Source of the DNA: Flavobacterium sp. 1355
GTDB lineage: Bacteria; Bacteroidota; Bacteroidia; Flavobacteriales; Flavobacteriaceae
DNA length: 64,000 nucleotides
Direction of reading: 5' to 3'
NCBI RefSeq assembly: GCF_017833415.1
Contig: NZ_JAFICC010000016.1
Location: 1 to 64,000, forward strand
Numbering within the stretch: position 1 is the first letter of the stretch; each line of letters begins with the position of its first letter. Of the stretch, positions 6,635 through 15,695 are shown piece after piece. The notes beneath the pieces are model-generated. The model was not told where the DNA came from, ran no database searches, and saw only the letters and a program-made list of their open reading frames with translations. The translations under genes and the position numbers were made by a program.

Positions 6635-8721
6635 AAAGAATAGGTTTATGGTTTTTGTATTTGTTTCCGAATTTGGTTTTTGCCCAACAGGAACCCAATC
6701 TTGACCGTTATAAAACCACTGACCAAAAACTCAAAATCTGGCTAAAATATGCTAATGAGGTTTTAGATTTAGAAGATTATCCAAAACTATTATCAATTGT
6801 AGAAAAGGGAATTAGTCTTTCTAAAAACCATCCTGCTTACAGGAGTAGGTTTTATCTCTATAAAGGTGTTGCTTATGAGTTTAGCAATAATCAGTACGAA
6901 AAAGCTTTGGTAAATTATGAGTTTGCTTTAAAATATGCACAAAAAGCCAGACACCTAAAAAATGAAACATCTTCTTTGATGCGCCTGAATTATATTTATT
7001 ATTCGCTTAATCAAACCTCAAAACGAAAAGAATTAATTACTTATATCAAAAAAGTACTTGACACTACAAAAAACTCTTATACACAGGCTGTTCTCAACGG
7101 AAGCCTGGGAGAATATTATCTCGATTATTCAGAATATGAATCCTTTATTCATTTTCAGTTAAAAGCTATTAACTACAAAAAGTTACTTGATAAAAGTGCA
7201 GTAAATAACGAAAATATTGGTATTTCATATAGCCAGATTGGGAGTGCGTATGTAAAAATGAAACAATACAATAAGGCAATCGAATATTTGAATGAAGCAA
7301 AACCTTATGTAAAAAATTCCCCTTATGTCAGTGCTTTTTTATGCAATTACTATCTGCAGTGTTTTATTCCGCTAAAAAAATCGGACAGCATTAAGAAATA
7401 TTACAATTTGATATATACTTATCCTTCCAAAAAGGATTCTCTGTTTCTAAATCTGAGCTTTGCCAACCGTAGCATGTCTGAGTTTTCTATAGGTAAAAAT
7501 CAAATAAATGCGGCTTATAAGTATGCCAAAAAAGCGGTTTTGCTTGGAGAAAAATCCAATGATGATGAAATTTTAATGGAAGCCAATGCGGTAATGGGGC
7601 GTGTTTTATATGAAAAAAAAGAGTACAAAAAGGCTATTGAAATTCTTACCCTTGCTTCAAAAAATGCCCTGACTTACGACAAGGAATCCTTTGTAATCAT
7701 TAATAAAAAACTCTCGCAAAGTTATGCTGCTTTGGGAAACTGGAAAGAAGCTTATCACTACAACGAAATCTACAGCAAGTATAATGACGAAATGCTGCAG
7801 GAATCTGCCAAACAGAATATCGCCAATGCCGAAGCACGCTATCAGAACAAAACAAAAGGACAGGAAATAAAAAATCTCTCGATTCAGAATACAGTAAAAA
7901 ACATTCAGATTGAGGAAGCCACAAAACAACGGTATTTTTTAATTGGCGGTATTTTGCTTGTCGCTATAATCGGATTATTAGTATTTAACCAAAGCCGGAA
8001 CCGCAAAAAAACAAATCAAAAACTACAGCTTTTAAATCAGGAACTGGATGAGGCCAATAAAATAAAAGCGCGTTTTTTTGGAATCTTAAATCATGATTTG
8101 AGAAGCCCGGTTTCTAATTTAATCCACTTTTTGCATCTCCAAAAAGAAAGCCCTGAACTTATAGACGAAGAAACTGCTGCCAGAATGCAAAACAAAATTA
8201 TTACCGGAGCCGAAAACTTATTGTCGTCTATGGAAGATATTTTGCTTTGGAGCAAAGGGCAAATGGAAAACTTTGAACCTCAGCATAAAAAAGTGGCTGT
8301 CGCTGTTTTGTTTGAAGAAACCCAAAAACATTTTTCGAGTGCAGATAACGTAAAAATTACATTTGAAAATCCTGAAAACATCATTCTGGAAACCGATGAA
8401 AATTATTTAAAAACAATCATCAGAAATCTAACCGGAAATGCCATTCAGGCTCTTGGCAAAATGCCAGACGGACACATTATCTGGAAAGCCTGGAACGCAA
8501 ACAATACCAATTATCTTTCTGTAACAGATAACGGTTCTGGCGGAACTAAGGAAAAATTTAAGGCTCTTTATGATGATTCTGAAGTGGTCGGGATTAAATC
8601 CGGTTTAGGATTACATCTGATCCGGGATCTCGCCAACGCCATAAACTGCAAAATCGAGGTCGATTCCAGAACTGGTTTTGGGACTACGTTTACGCTAAAA
8701 TTTTGCCACGAATTGCACTAA
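6631..8721 (+). CDS. TPR-containing membrane sensor histidine kinase
   Basis: A 696-residue protein. A signal peptide ending near FAQQ is followed by a periplasmic block of tetratricopeptide repeats (about residues 60-400). One membrane helix follows (RYFLIGGILLVAIIGLLVF, about 432-450), then a coiled coil. HisKA follows, with the phosphoacceptor His488 in FGILNHDLRSPVSNL. The HATPase domain has N box IIRNLTGNAIQAL, G1 VTDNGSGG and G2 SGLGLHLIRDLA. This Bacteroidota architecture senses through protein-protein contact. The gene overlaps the LytTR regulator by four bases. The pairing of a HisKA-type kinase with a LytTR regulator is less usual than the LytS type. Confidence 0.93.
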   Translation: MKRIGLWFLYLFPNLVFAQQEPNLDRYKTTDQKLKIWLKYANEVLDLEDYPKLLSIVEKGISLSKNHPAYRSRFYLYKGVAYEFSNNQYEKALVNYEFALKYAQKARHLKNETSSLMRLNYIYYSLNQTSKRKELITYIKKVLDTTKNSYTQAVLNGSLGEYYLDYSEYESFIHFQLKAINYKKLLDKSAVNNENIGISYSQIGSAYVKMKQYNKAIEYLNEAKPYVKNSPYVSAFLCNYYLQCFIPLKKSDSIKKYYNLIYTYPSKKDSLFLNLSFANRSMSEFSIGKNQINAAYKYAKKAVLLGEKSNDDEILMEANAVMGRVLYEKKEYKKAIEILTLASKNALTYDKESFVIINKKLSQSYAALGNWKEAYHYNEIYSKYNDEMLQESAKQNIANAEARYQNKTKGQEIKNLSIQNTVKNIQIEEATKQRYFLIGGILLVAIIGLLVFNQSRNRKKTNQKLQLLNQELDEANKIKARFFGILNHDLRSPVSNLIHFLHLQKESPELIDEETAARMQNKIITGAENLLSSMEDILLWSKGQMENFEPQHKKVAVAVLFEETQKHFSSADNVKITFENPENIILETDENYLKTIIRNLTGNAIQALGKMPDGHIIWKAWNANNTNYLSVTDNGSGGTKEKFKALYDDSEVVGIKSGLGLHLIRDLANAINCKIEVDSRTGFGTTFTLKFCHELH

Positions 8722-9010
8722 TTTCCACGAATTATTTCTTCTCACGCAGATTGTGCAGATTTAGCGGATTAACTAAAAAACCTTTATCCTGCCAATCTGC
8801 ACAATCTGCGTGAAATTTAAAAAACTTTTAATCTCTTTGATTAATTAGTGGAAATTAGTGCAATTCGAGGCAAAAAAATATAACTAAAAAAGGCCTGACT
8901 TTCGCCACAGATTAAAATGATTCTCACAGATTAGAAAATCATTTTAATCATTTTAATCTGTGGCAAAAAAATATTAATTCGTGGAAATTAGTGCAATTCG
9001 TGGCAAAAAA
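8706..9010. repeat. cluster of family D palindromes (CCACGAATTgcac words) with a 133-bp duplication
   Basis: Three nested or adjacent inverted repeats fill the gap: GCCACGAATTGCACTAATTTCC against its complement near 8851-8872 and again 8981-9003; an inner CGCAGATTGTGCAGATT dyad; and CCACAGATTAAAATGATT against its complement ending CTGTGGC. Bases 8848-8906 recur at 8981-9039 (offset 133), duplicating part of a terminator. No gene is seen. Confidence 0.7.
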
Positions 9011-9021
9011 ATCCAATAAAA

Positions 9022-9045
9022 AAGGCTTGACTTTCGCCAAACCTT
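9022..9045 (-). terminator. terminator of trxA
   Basis: AAGGCTTG..CAAACCTT hairpin followed on the minus strand by a T-run, 26 bases past the trxA stop codon. The left half of the same hairpin is duplicated near 8885. Confidence 0.65.
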
Positions 9046-9070
9046 CCTTATATAAATTATAATCTTACGA

Positions 9071-9388
9071 TTACAACAAAGCGTCTAAACTATCTGCGTA
9101 GGTTTGTTTCGGAGCTACTCCTACTTGTTTTCCTACTACTTCACCGTTATGAAAAACCAAAACGGTTGGTATGTTGCGCACACCATATTTTGCAGCAAAT
9201 TCCTGGTTAGCATCTACATCTACTTTACCAACCACAACTTTACCTGCGTATTCATCACTTAATTGGTCAATGATCGGACCAACCATTCTACAAGGACCGC
9301 ACCATGCTGCCCAAAAATCTACCATTACTGGTTTATCTGATTTCAAAACTACTTCATCAAAAGTAGCATCTGTTATTGCTAATGCCAT
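9071..9388 (-). CDS. trxA: thioredoxin
   Basis: A 105-residue cytoplasmic thioredoxin, the general dithiol reductant for ribonucleotide reductase and other targets. It is a full-length single domain with catalytic WCGPC in VDFWAAWCGPCRMVGP, the buried Asp equivalent upstream (DKPVMVDF), and the cis-Pro loop RNIPTVLVFHNGE. I chose the ATG at 9388 (MALAITD) over an in-frame ATG seven codons upstream because family members begin there. It is transcribed alone from a TAAATTTG promoter and ends at a hairpin. Confidence 0.96.
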   Translation of the reverse strand: MALAITDATFDEVVLKSDKPVMVDFWAAWCGPCRMVGPIIDQLSDEYAGKVVVGKVDVDANQEFAAKYGVRNIPTVLVFHNGEVVGKQVGVAPKQTYADSLDALL

Positions 9389-9461
9389 AATAATTTTATT
9401 TAAGTTCATCCCTTTGATCTCTCCGAGGGAACATTTTTTAATTAGTTCTTTAACTTGAGTA

Positions 9462-9488
9462 CAAATTTAGAAATTTTAAACCAATCAA
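9462..9488 (-). promoter_or_regulatory. probable trxA promoter
   Basis: On the minus strand TTG (9488-9486), a 16-base spacer and TAAATTTG (9469-9462). The spacer is slightly short for the flavobacterial consensus. It lies about 75 bases before the trxA ATG. Confidence 0.5.
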
Positions 9489-9649
9489 ACGTCATTCATA
9501 AATTAGTTTTCATTATAAACGTATTGTCATTAATTATATTAATACTAAAATTCTTATTTTGAAAGTTAAAACCTACAACGCGCTAATGTACGGATTTTTT
9601 GAAATATCGTCAGATTTTTACCTTATCTTTAATATCCTTAATTATTAAG

Positions 9650-12112
9650 ATGAAAGCGGCTTTACTCCAAATAAAACAATGGTTTCAATCGGCACCTTTG
9701 GCAAAATATGCCAGGCGGTTTGGCATTTTTATTTTAGTCTGTATGGCTTTAATTCTCCTTGCTTCGGGCGCTTTGTCTTTTTATTTTAATCGCAATAAAA
9801 CAGAAATAATCGCCAAAATAAACACTAAAATCAATGAAAACATAAATGGCGAATTTCATATTTCTGATTTTCAATACAAGTTCCTGACCGGTTTTCCGAA
9901 TTTTACACTTGCCTTAAAAGAAGTCGAAGTCAAAGACAAACTTTACCCAACACACAAACATACTTTACTAAAAGCAAAAGAAATTGAAGCACGTTTAAAC
10001 GTTTGGAGTTTATTGCAAAACGAAATCAATATTCATAAAATCCTCATCAACGACGCCGATATTTATATTTATAAAGCCCAAAACGGGTATTCTAATGTCA
10101 ATATCTTTAAACCAAAAAATAAAAAAGACACAGACAACGAAAAACGCGAAACTACAATTGACGAAATCAACCTCAACAATGTTCATTTAATAATAGACAA
10201 TCATCTGGGCCACAAATTATTTGATTTTGAAGTACTAAAATTAGAATCAAAAGTAAAATTTGCTGATGATAACTGGCAGACCAATTTGTATCTTAAAACC
10301 AAAATAAACAGCCTGGCTTTTAATACCGTTCACGGCAGTTTTGCCAAAGAAAGAGAAGTTGAAGGCAATCTGGATATTTCGTATGCAGAGGAAAGTCAAA
10401 AAATAACGGTCGAGACCCAAAAATTCAAAATTGGTTCAGATCAGTTTGATATCAAAGCGTATTTTAATATCGGCAGAAATTCCCTTTTCGGAATCAATAT
10501 CGGGACTCATATTTTATGGAAAAATGCATCTGACTTATTATCCGGAAACATTAGTACCAAGCTGAATCAGTTTAATTTAAAGAACCCAATTGATGTAAAC
10601 TGCGACATAAAAGGCGACCTGAATGTAGAAGGCGATCCTAAAATTGTTGTGCAGGCCTTCATCAAAAACAACGAACTAACGATTCCCGACGGCGTGTTTA
10701 CCAATTGCAGTTTCAGGGGTATTTTTACCAATAATTTTAAGCCCCAAAAAGGATTTAATGATCCCAATTCTGCTGTTGTACTCACTCATTTTACCGGAGA
10801 TTACGAAACCATTCCGCTAAAAATTCCACAGGCTGTGATTAGCAATTTAGAAAAACCCATTGCGACAGGACTCATAAATGCTGATTTTGATGTGACAAAA
10901 CTAAACGCAATGATGAATGAAAAAATGTTTCATTTTGAAAGCGGTCATGCCCGTGCCAACCTAAAATTTCAGTTTGATATTGTCGATTTATACATCACCA
11001 AACCCCGTTTTATTGGCGAAGTAGACATACAAGAAGCCACATTTGATTTTGTTCCCAAAAACATTCGGGCAGAGAAAACGGCTGTGCAATTGTCGTTTAC
11101 AGAACAAGCGCTTTTCATTAAAAAAATTGCTTACAAACACAAAAAGAACATCATACAGATCAACGGAAAAATCGATAATTTCCTGAATCTCTATTACGAT
11201 GCGCCCGAAAAAATGGTCGTAAACTGGAATATTTACTGCCCAAATATCGATGTAAAACAGTTTTTGGGAGTGCTGAAAAAATCGCAGTCACAGAAAACCG
11301 CTCAGAAGAAATCGACCAAAAAGAATGTCAATTTCTCGAACCAGATGAAATCGGTAATCGAAAAATGCAGCGTTATCATCAACCTAAAAGCCGACAAACT
11401 CAATTACGGCGCGCTCACAGCGACTGATACGCGCGCAACCCTGCAAATGCTGGATTCCAAGTTATTGCTCAAAAACGGAACTGTAAAAACCTCCGGAGGC
11501 ACAATTGCTTTTAACGGCGCGATCGAGCCCAAAGGAAATTATTTTGTATTTAGTTCTGTAGCACAAGTCAATCGTGTGGATATTGCCAGCTTTTTAAGAT
11601 CCTTTAATAACTTCGAAATCAAATCTTTTGATCCAAAAAACATAAAAGGAAAACTCAGCAGCAAGGCCAATATTACTGGACTCATGAGCAGCAAAGGCGA
11701 TTTGATTGTGAACTCCATGCGCGGAAGTTTAAAATTTAATGTCATTCAGGGTGCTTTAGTCAATTTTGAGCCTATTGTCAAAGTCGGCAAATTTGCGTTT
11801 CCGTTTCGCGATGTCAAAAACATTACTTTCAGTGATTTATCCGGCGATCTTACACTTCGCGGCGAACAAATAGACGTGAACGATCTTACCATAAGTTCCA
11901 GCGTGCTCAACTTCGATATAGAAGGCGTTTACTCCTTTGGCCGGGGCACCAATCTCGCGCTGACGGTTCCGCTTCGCAACTCCAAAAACGATGCAAAACT
12001 AGAAAGCAAAGAAGAACGAGATGCCGTTAGAGAACGCGGTATTGTTTTGCACCTACTTGCTATGGATGAAAATGGGAAGATGAAGATTAAGTGGGGAAAG
12101 AAAGGGAAGTAA
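9650..12112 (+). CDS. AsmA-like / DUF748-type envelope protein
   Basis: An 820-residue protein with one N-terminal membrane anchor (about residues 24-48, GIFILVCMALILLASGALSF) and a large periplasmic region rich in beta strands. The AsmA-type opening ending in INGEFHISDFQYKFLTGFPN is followed near the end by a typical AsmA C-terminal segment (GDLTLRGEQIDVNDLTISSS and a VPLRN loop). AsmA/TamB relatives form bridge-like proteins implicated in phospholipid transport to the outer membrane. I prefer ATG 9650 (MKAALLQIKQW) to an upstream TTG at 9599. It is monocistronic with a terminator 20 bases downstream. Confidence 0.85.
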   Translation: MKAALLQIKQWFQSAPLAKYARRFGIFILVCMALILLASGALSFYFNRNKTEIIAKINTKINENINGEFHISDFQYKFLTGFPNFTLALKEVEVKDKLYPTHKHTLLKAKEIEARLNVWSLLQNEINIHKILINDADIYIYKAQNGYSNVNIFKPKNKKDTDNEKRETTIDEINLNNVHLIIDNHLGHKLFDFEVLKLESKVKFADDNWQTNLYLKTKINSLAFNTVHGSFAKEREVEGNLDISYAEESQKITVETQKFKIGSDQFDIKAYFNIGRNSLFGINIGTHILWKNASDLLSGNISTKLNQFNLKNPIDVNCDIKGDLNVEGDPKIVVQAFIKNNELTIPDGVFTNCSFRGIFTNNFKPQKGFNDPNSAVVLTHFTGDYETIPLKIPQAVISNLEKPIATGLINADFDVTKLNAMMNEKMFHFESGHARANLKFQFDIVDLYITKPRFIGEVDIQEATFDFVPKNIRAEKTAVQLSFTEQALFIKKIAYKHKKNIIQINGKIDNFLNLYYDAPEKMVVNWNIYCPNIDVKQFLGVLKKSQSQKTAQKKSTKKNVNFSNQMKSVIEKCSVIINLKADKLNYGALTATDTRATLQMLDSKLLLKNGTVKTSGGTIAFNGAIEPKGNYFVFSSVAQVNRVDIASFLRSFNNFEIKSFDPKNIKGKLSSKANITGLMSSKGDLIVNSMRGSLKFNVIQGALVNFEPIVKVGKFAFPFRDVKNITFSDLSGDLTLRGEQIDVNDLTISSSVLNFDIEGVYSFGRGTNLALTVPLRNSKNDAKLESKEERDAVRERGIVLHLLAMDENGKMKIKWGKKGK

Positions 12113-12134
12113 TTTTATAAAAAACAGAAAGATG

Positions 12135-12159
12135 CCAGTCAGAAATGACTGGTTTTTTT
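12135..12159 (+). terminator. terminator of the AsmA-like gene
   Basis: CCAGTC-AGAAAT-GACTGG hairpin followed directly by seven T. Confidence 0.85.
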
Positions 12160-12302
12160 ATGTCTAAATCTGGAAAAAATAAAGTTCATAAAAAGTTGAA
12201 AACTAAAAATTAATGAGGTCAATTGTACGCAGGTCAATTTCTAGAACTTAAATACATTTGATTTAGTTACAACTTAAAAAAAACAAAACAACATTATCAA
12301 AA

Positions 12303-12767
12303 ATGAAATATTTAGCAGAAATAATTTTCGGAAAAGATCAAATAAGGAAATTTCATAACAATCAAGCTTTTAATGATTTTGAAAAAATCATCAACTTAAA
12401 AAAATACAATTTTGATTCTCGAGAAGAAAGAAATGCATTTTATAAAGGTATTGACGAAGCAATTGGCTGGATGGAAATTGAAATAATTAAAGAATCTGAA
12501 CACAAAAGCAAAGAAGATGAAGAAGATGAGGATAAATTTGATTATTGGTTGTTCATTGAGAAATATTATCCTAATTACTCTGGTTGTGATAATGTTTTGC
12601 TAAGTGATATACTGACTAGAAAACTTTTCGGTGAAGAAATTTGCGAACAAGATGAAGAAAATATCAAAGATTGGAATATTAGGAACGAGTTATTTGAAGT
12701 AGACAAAGAATTACTTTGCAAGGCGTTTGAAAATTATTTCAACATTGCTTTTCCTGAAAATCTTTAG
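12303..12767 (+). CDS. hypothetical acidic protein in the accessory island
   Basis: A 154-residue soluble, strongly acidic protein with a charged stretch (KSKEDEEDEDKFDYW, about residues 74-88) and no signal peptide or membrane helix. I do not recognise the family. It is A/T-rich and precedes, tail to tail, the nuclease/helicase gene, with a shared terminator-like hairpin between them. It marks the left side of a region whose composition and gene content differ from the flanking core genes. Confidence 0.7.
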   Translation: MKYLAEIIFGKDQIRKFHNNQAFNDFEKIINLKKYNFDSREERNAFYKGIDEAIGWMEIEIIKESEHKSKEDEEDEDKFDYWLFIEKYYPNYSGCDNVLLSDILTRKLFGEEICEQDEENIKDWNIRNELFEVDKELLCKAFENYFNIAFPENL

Positions 12768-12786
12768 ATAAGAGTCGCTTTCCAAA

Positions 12787-12816
12787 ATACCCCAAAACTT
12801 AGATGGTTTTGGGATA
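12787..12816. terminator. bidirectional terminator between convergent genes
   Basis: ATACCCCAAAAC..GTTTTGGGATAT hairpin lies in the 80-base gap between two convergent genes, with A/T runs on both sides. Confidence 0.6.
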
Positions 12817-12849
12817 TTATTTTAAAAAAAAGTCAAATTTAATTATATC

Positions 12850-14829
12850 TTAAATCTCTACAATTCCTAATGATTTAAAGAATTCAAAAGTTCCATCATA
12901 CATAAATTCTGGCCTTGTAACATCCTCATTGTTACCAAAAGGAATATAAATTATCATTCCTTGTCTAGCTCTTGTCAATAAAACTCTATATGAATTAATT
13001 AAGTAATTTGTGATTTCCGAACTATTGATATTTTGCCATTTAGTTCCTTTAAATTTTCTATAATTCCACTTCTTATCATAATAAAACAAATCTCCATCCC
13101 AAGCAACACAAGTCCAATCTAATTCTAATCCTTGAATATCAAATTCAGTGGCAACTTCCTCAAGAAAATAAGACGAACGAATATCATCTTTATCATTTAA
13201 AAACCAAATTGGGGCATCAATTTTAGCTTTTACATTTAATCCAAAAGGTCGTAAACGAATTCCTCCTGACGATGCAACAACTCCAATTCTTTCTGATCCT
13301 TTTGCAGAATTTTTAAGCCAATTTCGAGCTTTCTCCAAATCACGAGTTATTTTTATTGGATAATATTCTTTAATAAAAAGCTCATAGATTTCTTTAGCAT
13401 TTTCAATGTTATTATTAATTATTTCCTGAATAAAACTCGATAATTGAGCACTTCTAAATGATCTAAGAGAAACTGATAAATGTAACTCATCCTTTTTGAT
13501 TGCTTTTTTATTACTTAAGATCAACAATACTTCTTTGTCCTTGATGTAATTTTCGTCTTCAACAATTTTAGAAGAATAATAAATATCCCAACCTTGAAAC
13601 TTGTTTGAAAATGGTCTAATCCATTCTTCTAAGCCAGCTTCTCCTGTATTTATTTCTTGCCCGCCTCCAATCAAACAAACAATTGTGCACCAATCATCAT
13701 GTCTGTCCATTACTTCAATAAGAAACTCAGGTTCTGATTTGTTAAAATCTGAAACACCTTTATTTCTCTTCATAAAGCTTGAAGCTTGTTCTTTTGTCCA
13801 CGCTCTTTGAGCTTCATCAAAAATAGTTACTTTTTCGATTGGAGCTTTTTCATCTTTTATTGAAGCATCCCTAAAATGATGAATATTTTGAATAAATGAT
13901 TTTACTTGAGAAGTTGCTGAAGATTTTGTTATAATTGAATTTTCTTCTCTAGCGGACTTAACTTTATCTCTCGCCAAGGCTTCACGTAAAACATCAACTA
14001 AAGGACCATTCCCAGAAAGAAAAACAGCATGCTCTTCCTCTTCATAATTTGAACGTAAATTGGCAATATTCAATCCTGCTAATGTTTTTCCTGCTCCAGG
14101 AACTCCAGTAATGAAACAAATTGATTTTCTCTTTTTATTTTTAGAATAATCTATAATTTCAGAAATACATTCTGAGGTGACTGATAAATTTTCTGCTCCA
14201 GAATCACTTCTTGATATTTCAGAAACCTTATGTTTTTTATATAAAGCTGTAGCTGCTTCTATAATAGTAGGAGTTGGTTTGTATATTGAATTTTCCCAAT
14301 TTTCAACATTTATAATTTCAGAGCTTTTGAATTTTTCTAAAGTCTCAACTATAACTTCAGTTAAATTATTTTCATTCGCTACAATAGTTTCATATAAATT
14401 ATCAAGAGTTTTTTTGTAACCATTTATGCAATTACTCCCATTATCAGCAATTAAAATTGGTATAATAATTTTATTGTGGCTTCCTTCGTGGAAATTATTT
14501 AAATCTAACCCATAATCAAAAACCTGATCTTTCGCATATTTATCGTAAGTATTTGAACCAATTTTAAATTCTAAAACAAAGATGCAATTATCGATAATTA
14601 AAATATTATCAACCCTTTTACCCATTCTTGGAATTGTAAATTCAAAATAAACTTTTCCATTAAAATTTAAAATTGTCTGCTTTAGAATCTTAATTTGACT
14701 TTGCCAAGCATTAGATTGCTGAATAGTCAATTTATTTAAATCATATCCGCCAGAAATTTTCCCATAAATACTATCTCGATCTTCTATACAGAAATCGCAA
14801 ATAAAATTCGAATAATAAGCCCTATTCAT
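12850..14829 (-). CDS. PD-(D/E)XK nuclease fused to a Schlafen-type (DUF2075) helicase
   Basis: A 659-residue protein. The N-terminal region (about 50-130) has a PD-(D/E)XK nuclease signature: Glu63, Asp74 in KRVDNIL, Glu87/Lys89 in VLEFKIG, and a RecB-like QxxxY (Gln102-Tyr106, QVFDY). From about residue 235 an SF1-type ATPase follows: Walker A GVPGAGKT (242-249), Walker B IFDEAQRAW (336-344), and motif VI-like YRVLLTRARQG (614-624). This matches DUF2075, named the Schlafen group 3 helicase domain in Pfam. Its start overlaps the end of an XRE regulator gene by eight bases. Nuclease-helicases in such settings are often anti-phage proteins. That role is inferred. Confidence 0.85.
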   Translation of the reverse strand: MNRAYYSNFICDFCIEDRDSIYGKISGGYDLNKLTIQQSNAWQSQIKILKQTILNFNGKVYFEFTIPRMGKRVDNILIIDNCIFVLEFKIGSNTYDKYAKDQVFDYGLDLNNFHEGSHNKIIIPILIADNGSNCINGYKKTLDNLYETIVANENNLTEVIVETLEKFKSSEIINVENWENSIYKPTPTIIEAATALYKKHKVSEISRSDSGAENLSVTSECISEIIDYSKNKKRKSICFITGVPGAGKTLAGLNIANLRSNYEEEEHAVFLSGNGPLVDVLREALARDKVKSAREENSIITKSSATSQVKSFIQNIHHFRDASIKDEKAPIEKVTIFDEAQRAWTKEQASSFMKRNKGVSDFNKSEPEFLIEVMDRHDDWCTIVCLIGGGQEINTGEAGLEEWIRPFSNKFQGWDIYYSSKIVEDENYIKDKEVLLILSNKKAIKKDELHLSVSLRSFRSAQLSSFIQEIINNNIENAKEIYELFIKEYYPIKITRDLEKARNWLKNSAKGSERIGVVASSGGIRLRPFGLNVKAKIDAPIWFLNDKDDIRSSYFLEEVATEFDIQGLELDWTCVAWDGDLFYYDKKWNYRKFKGTKWQNINSSEITNYLINSYRVLLTRARQGMIIYIPFGNNEDVTRPEFMYDGTFEFFKSLGIVEI

Positions 14830-15028
14830 CGAACAAGTCTTTTACCTTAACCTCTAAAGCATTCGCCAATCGCTCAACAACTTCAATAGAAACATTTCTT
14901 TCTCCTTTTTCAATCGTTGGCAAATAAGTACGATCTATCTCTGCTAAATTGGCTAGCTTTTCTTGAGATAAACCTTTGAGTTTTCTAAGCTCTTTAATTT
15001 TAAGTCCAAATTTTTTCTTAATATCCAT
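14822..15028 (-). CDS. XRE-family regulator paired with the nuclease-helicase
   Basis: A 68-residue single-domain helix-turn-helix protein. IKELRKLKGLSQEKLANLA forms helices 1-2, and IDRTYLPTIEKGERN the recognition region. It is first in an operon with the nuclease-helicase gene, which begins inside its last codons (8-base overlap), so both are made from one transcript and probably kept in ratio. A small controller directly coupled to a nuclease resembles the control of restriction and toxin loci. It probably represses its own promoter between 15028 and 15109. Confidence 0.9.
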   Translation of the reverse strand: MDIKKKFGLKIKELRKLKGLSQEKLANLAEIDRTYLPTIEKGERNVSIEVVERLANALEVKVKDLFDE

Positions 15029-15087
15029 AGAAACAAAAGTTGGAAAATGTAGACTCTAAAACAACGGAGTATAGTCGGGTTTTTGTT

Positions 15088-15095
15088 TATCTTTG
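15088..15095 (+). promoter_or_regulatory. possible -7 box for the gene at 15109
   Basis: TATCTTTG matches TAnnTTTG and lies 13 bases before the ATG. No convincing TTG element is seen upstream, so this is a partial match only. Confidence 0.4.
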
Positions 15096-15108
15096 AAATA
15101 AAAATCCT

Positions 15109-15378
15109 ATGTTAAGTTTTGAAGAAAAGATTCAGCATTTAGAAAAATATTTGTCGCAACCAAATGAAAATTACGCTGACAGTTTTAAAGAAGATATTGT
15201 TATGTTTATAGATGATTTTACAAATAAAAATAAACTTTTACTTTTTCTCAATAAAATTAATTCAATTGAAGAAATTGAAAATTGGGTGGAGAATCTTTGC
15301 TCTAGAATTATTTTGAAGTTTGATTCTGAAGGAGAAGACACAAATGATTTTATATATGATTACATAAAATTTGGATAA
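15109..15378 (+). CDS. small acidic hypothetical protein
   Basis: An 89-residue soluble acidic protein, mostly predicted helix (FEEKIQHLEKYLSQPNENY, then NSIEEIENWVENLC). It is divergent from the XRE/nuclease-helicase operon across an 80-base gap. A zinc-ribbon-like gene follows. Its size and charge resemble immunity proteins of polymorphic toxins, but no toxin is visible and I cannot assign a family. Confidence 0.6.
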   Translation: MLSFEEKIQHLEKYLSQPNENYADSFKEDIVMFIDDFTNKNKLLLFLNKINSIEEIENWVENLCSRIILKFDSEGEDTNDFIYDYIKFG

Positions 15379-15414
15379 TATAGAGAAACTATTTATTCCT
15401 AAAAAATACAAAAT

Positions 15415-15600
15415 ATGATAGAATATTCAATTTTAGAAATTCCAACTGTGCTTCATCCACCTATAAAAATTATAGATGTTATTTATAATTGCCCTGTTTG
15501 TGATTACGAAATTGAAATAGATATATTTGTAGATGATAACAGTTTTGTAAAATGTGATGGTTGTGATCACATAACAAAATTAAAAATTAAAAGGATTTGA
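15415..15600 (+). CDS. small zinc-ribbon-like protein
   Basis: A 61-residue protein with two CxxC knuckles, CPVC (about residues 26-29) and CDGC (about 49-52), separated by a beta-hairpin-like segment. This spacing fits a rubredoxin or zinc-ribbon fold that binds one Zn ion. It lies 36 bases after the acidic small gene and is probably co-transcribed. The function is unknown. Confidence 0.6.
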   Translation: MIEYSILEIPTVLHPPIKIIDVIYNCPVCDYEIEIDIFVDDNSFVKCDGCDHITKLKIKRI

Positions 15601-15635
15601 ATTCTTATAAACGCAATTATTGCTGAGTTACTTAC

Positions 15636-15664
15636 GAAGATTTCTCATTCTCCGAAATGACAAA
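15636..15664. repeat. decayed half of a family B palindrome
   Basis: GAAGATTTCTCATTCTCCGA AATGACA resembles one arm of the GACGAAAGGAGA-type elements, and no matching opposite arm is found nearby. It is probably the remnant of an older copy. Confidence 0.4.
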
Positions 15665-15695
15665 ATAGGCGGAACAAAACAATCACAAAAAATAA

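Noticed and set aside
9599..9649. TTG start adding 17 residues to the AsmA-like protein
   Set aside because: The extension lacks similarity to the family start, and ATG 9650 gives a normal N-terminus.
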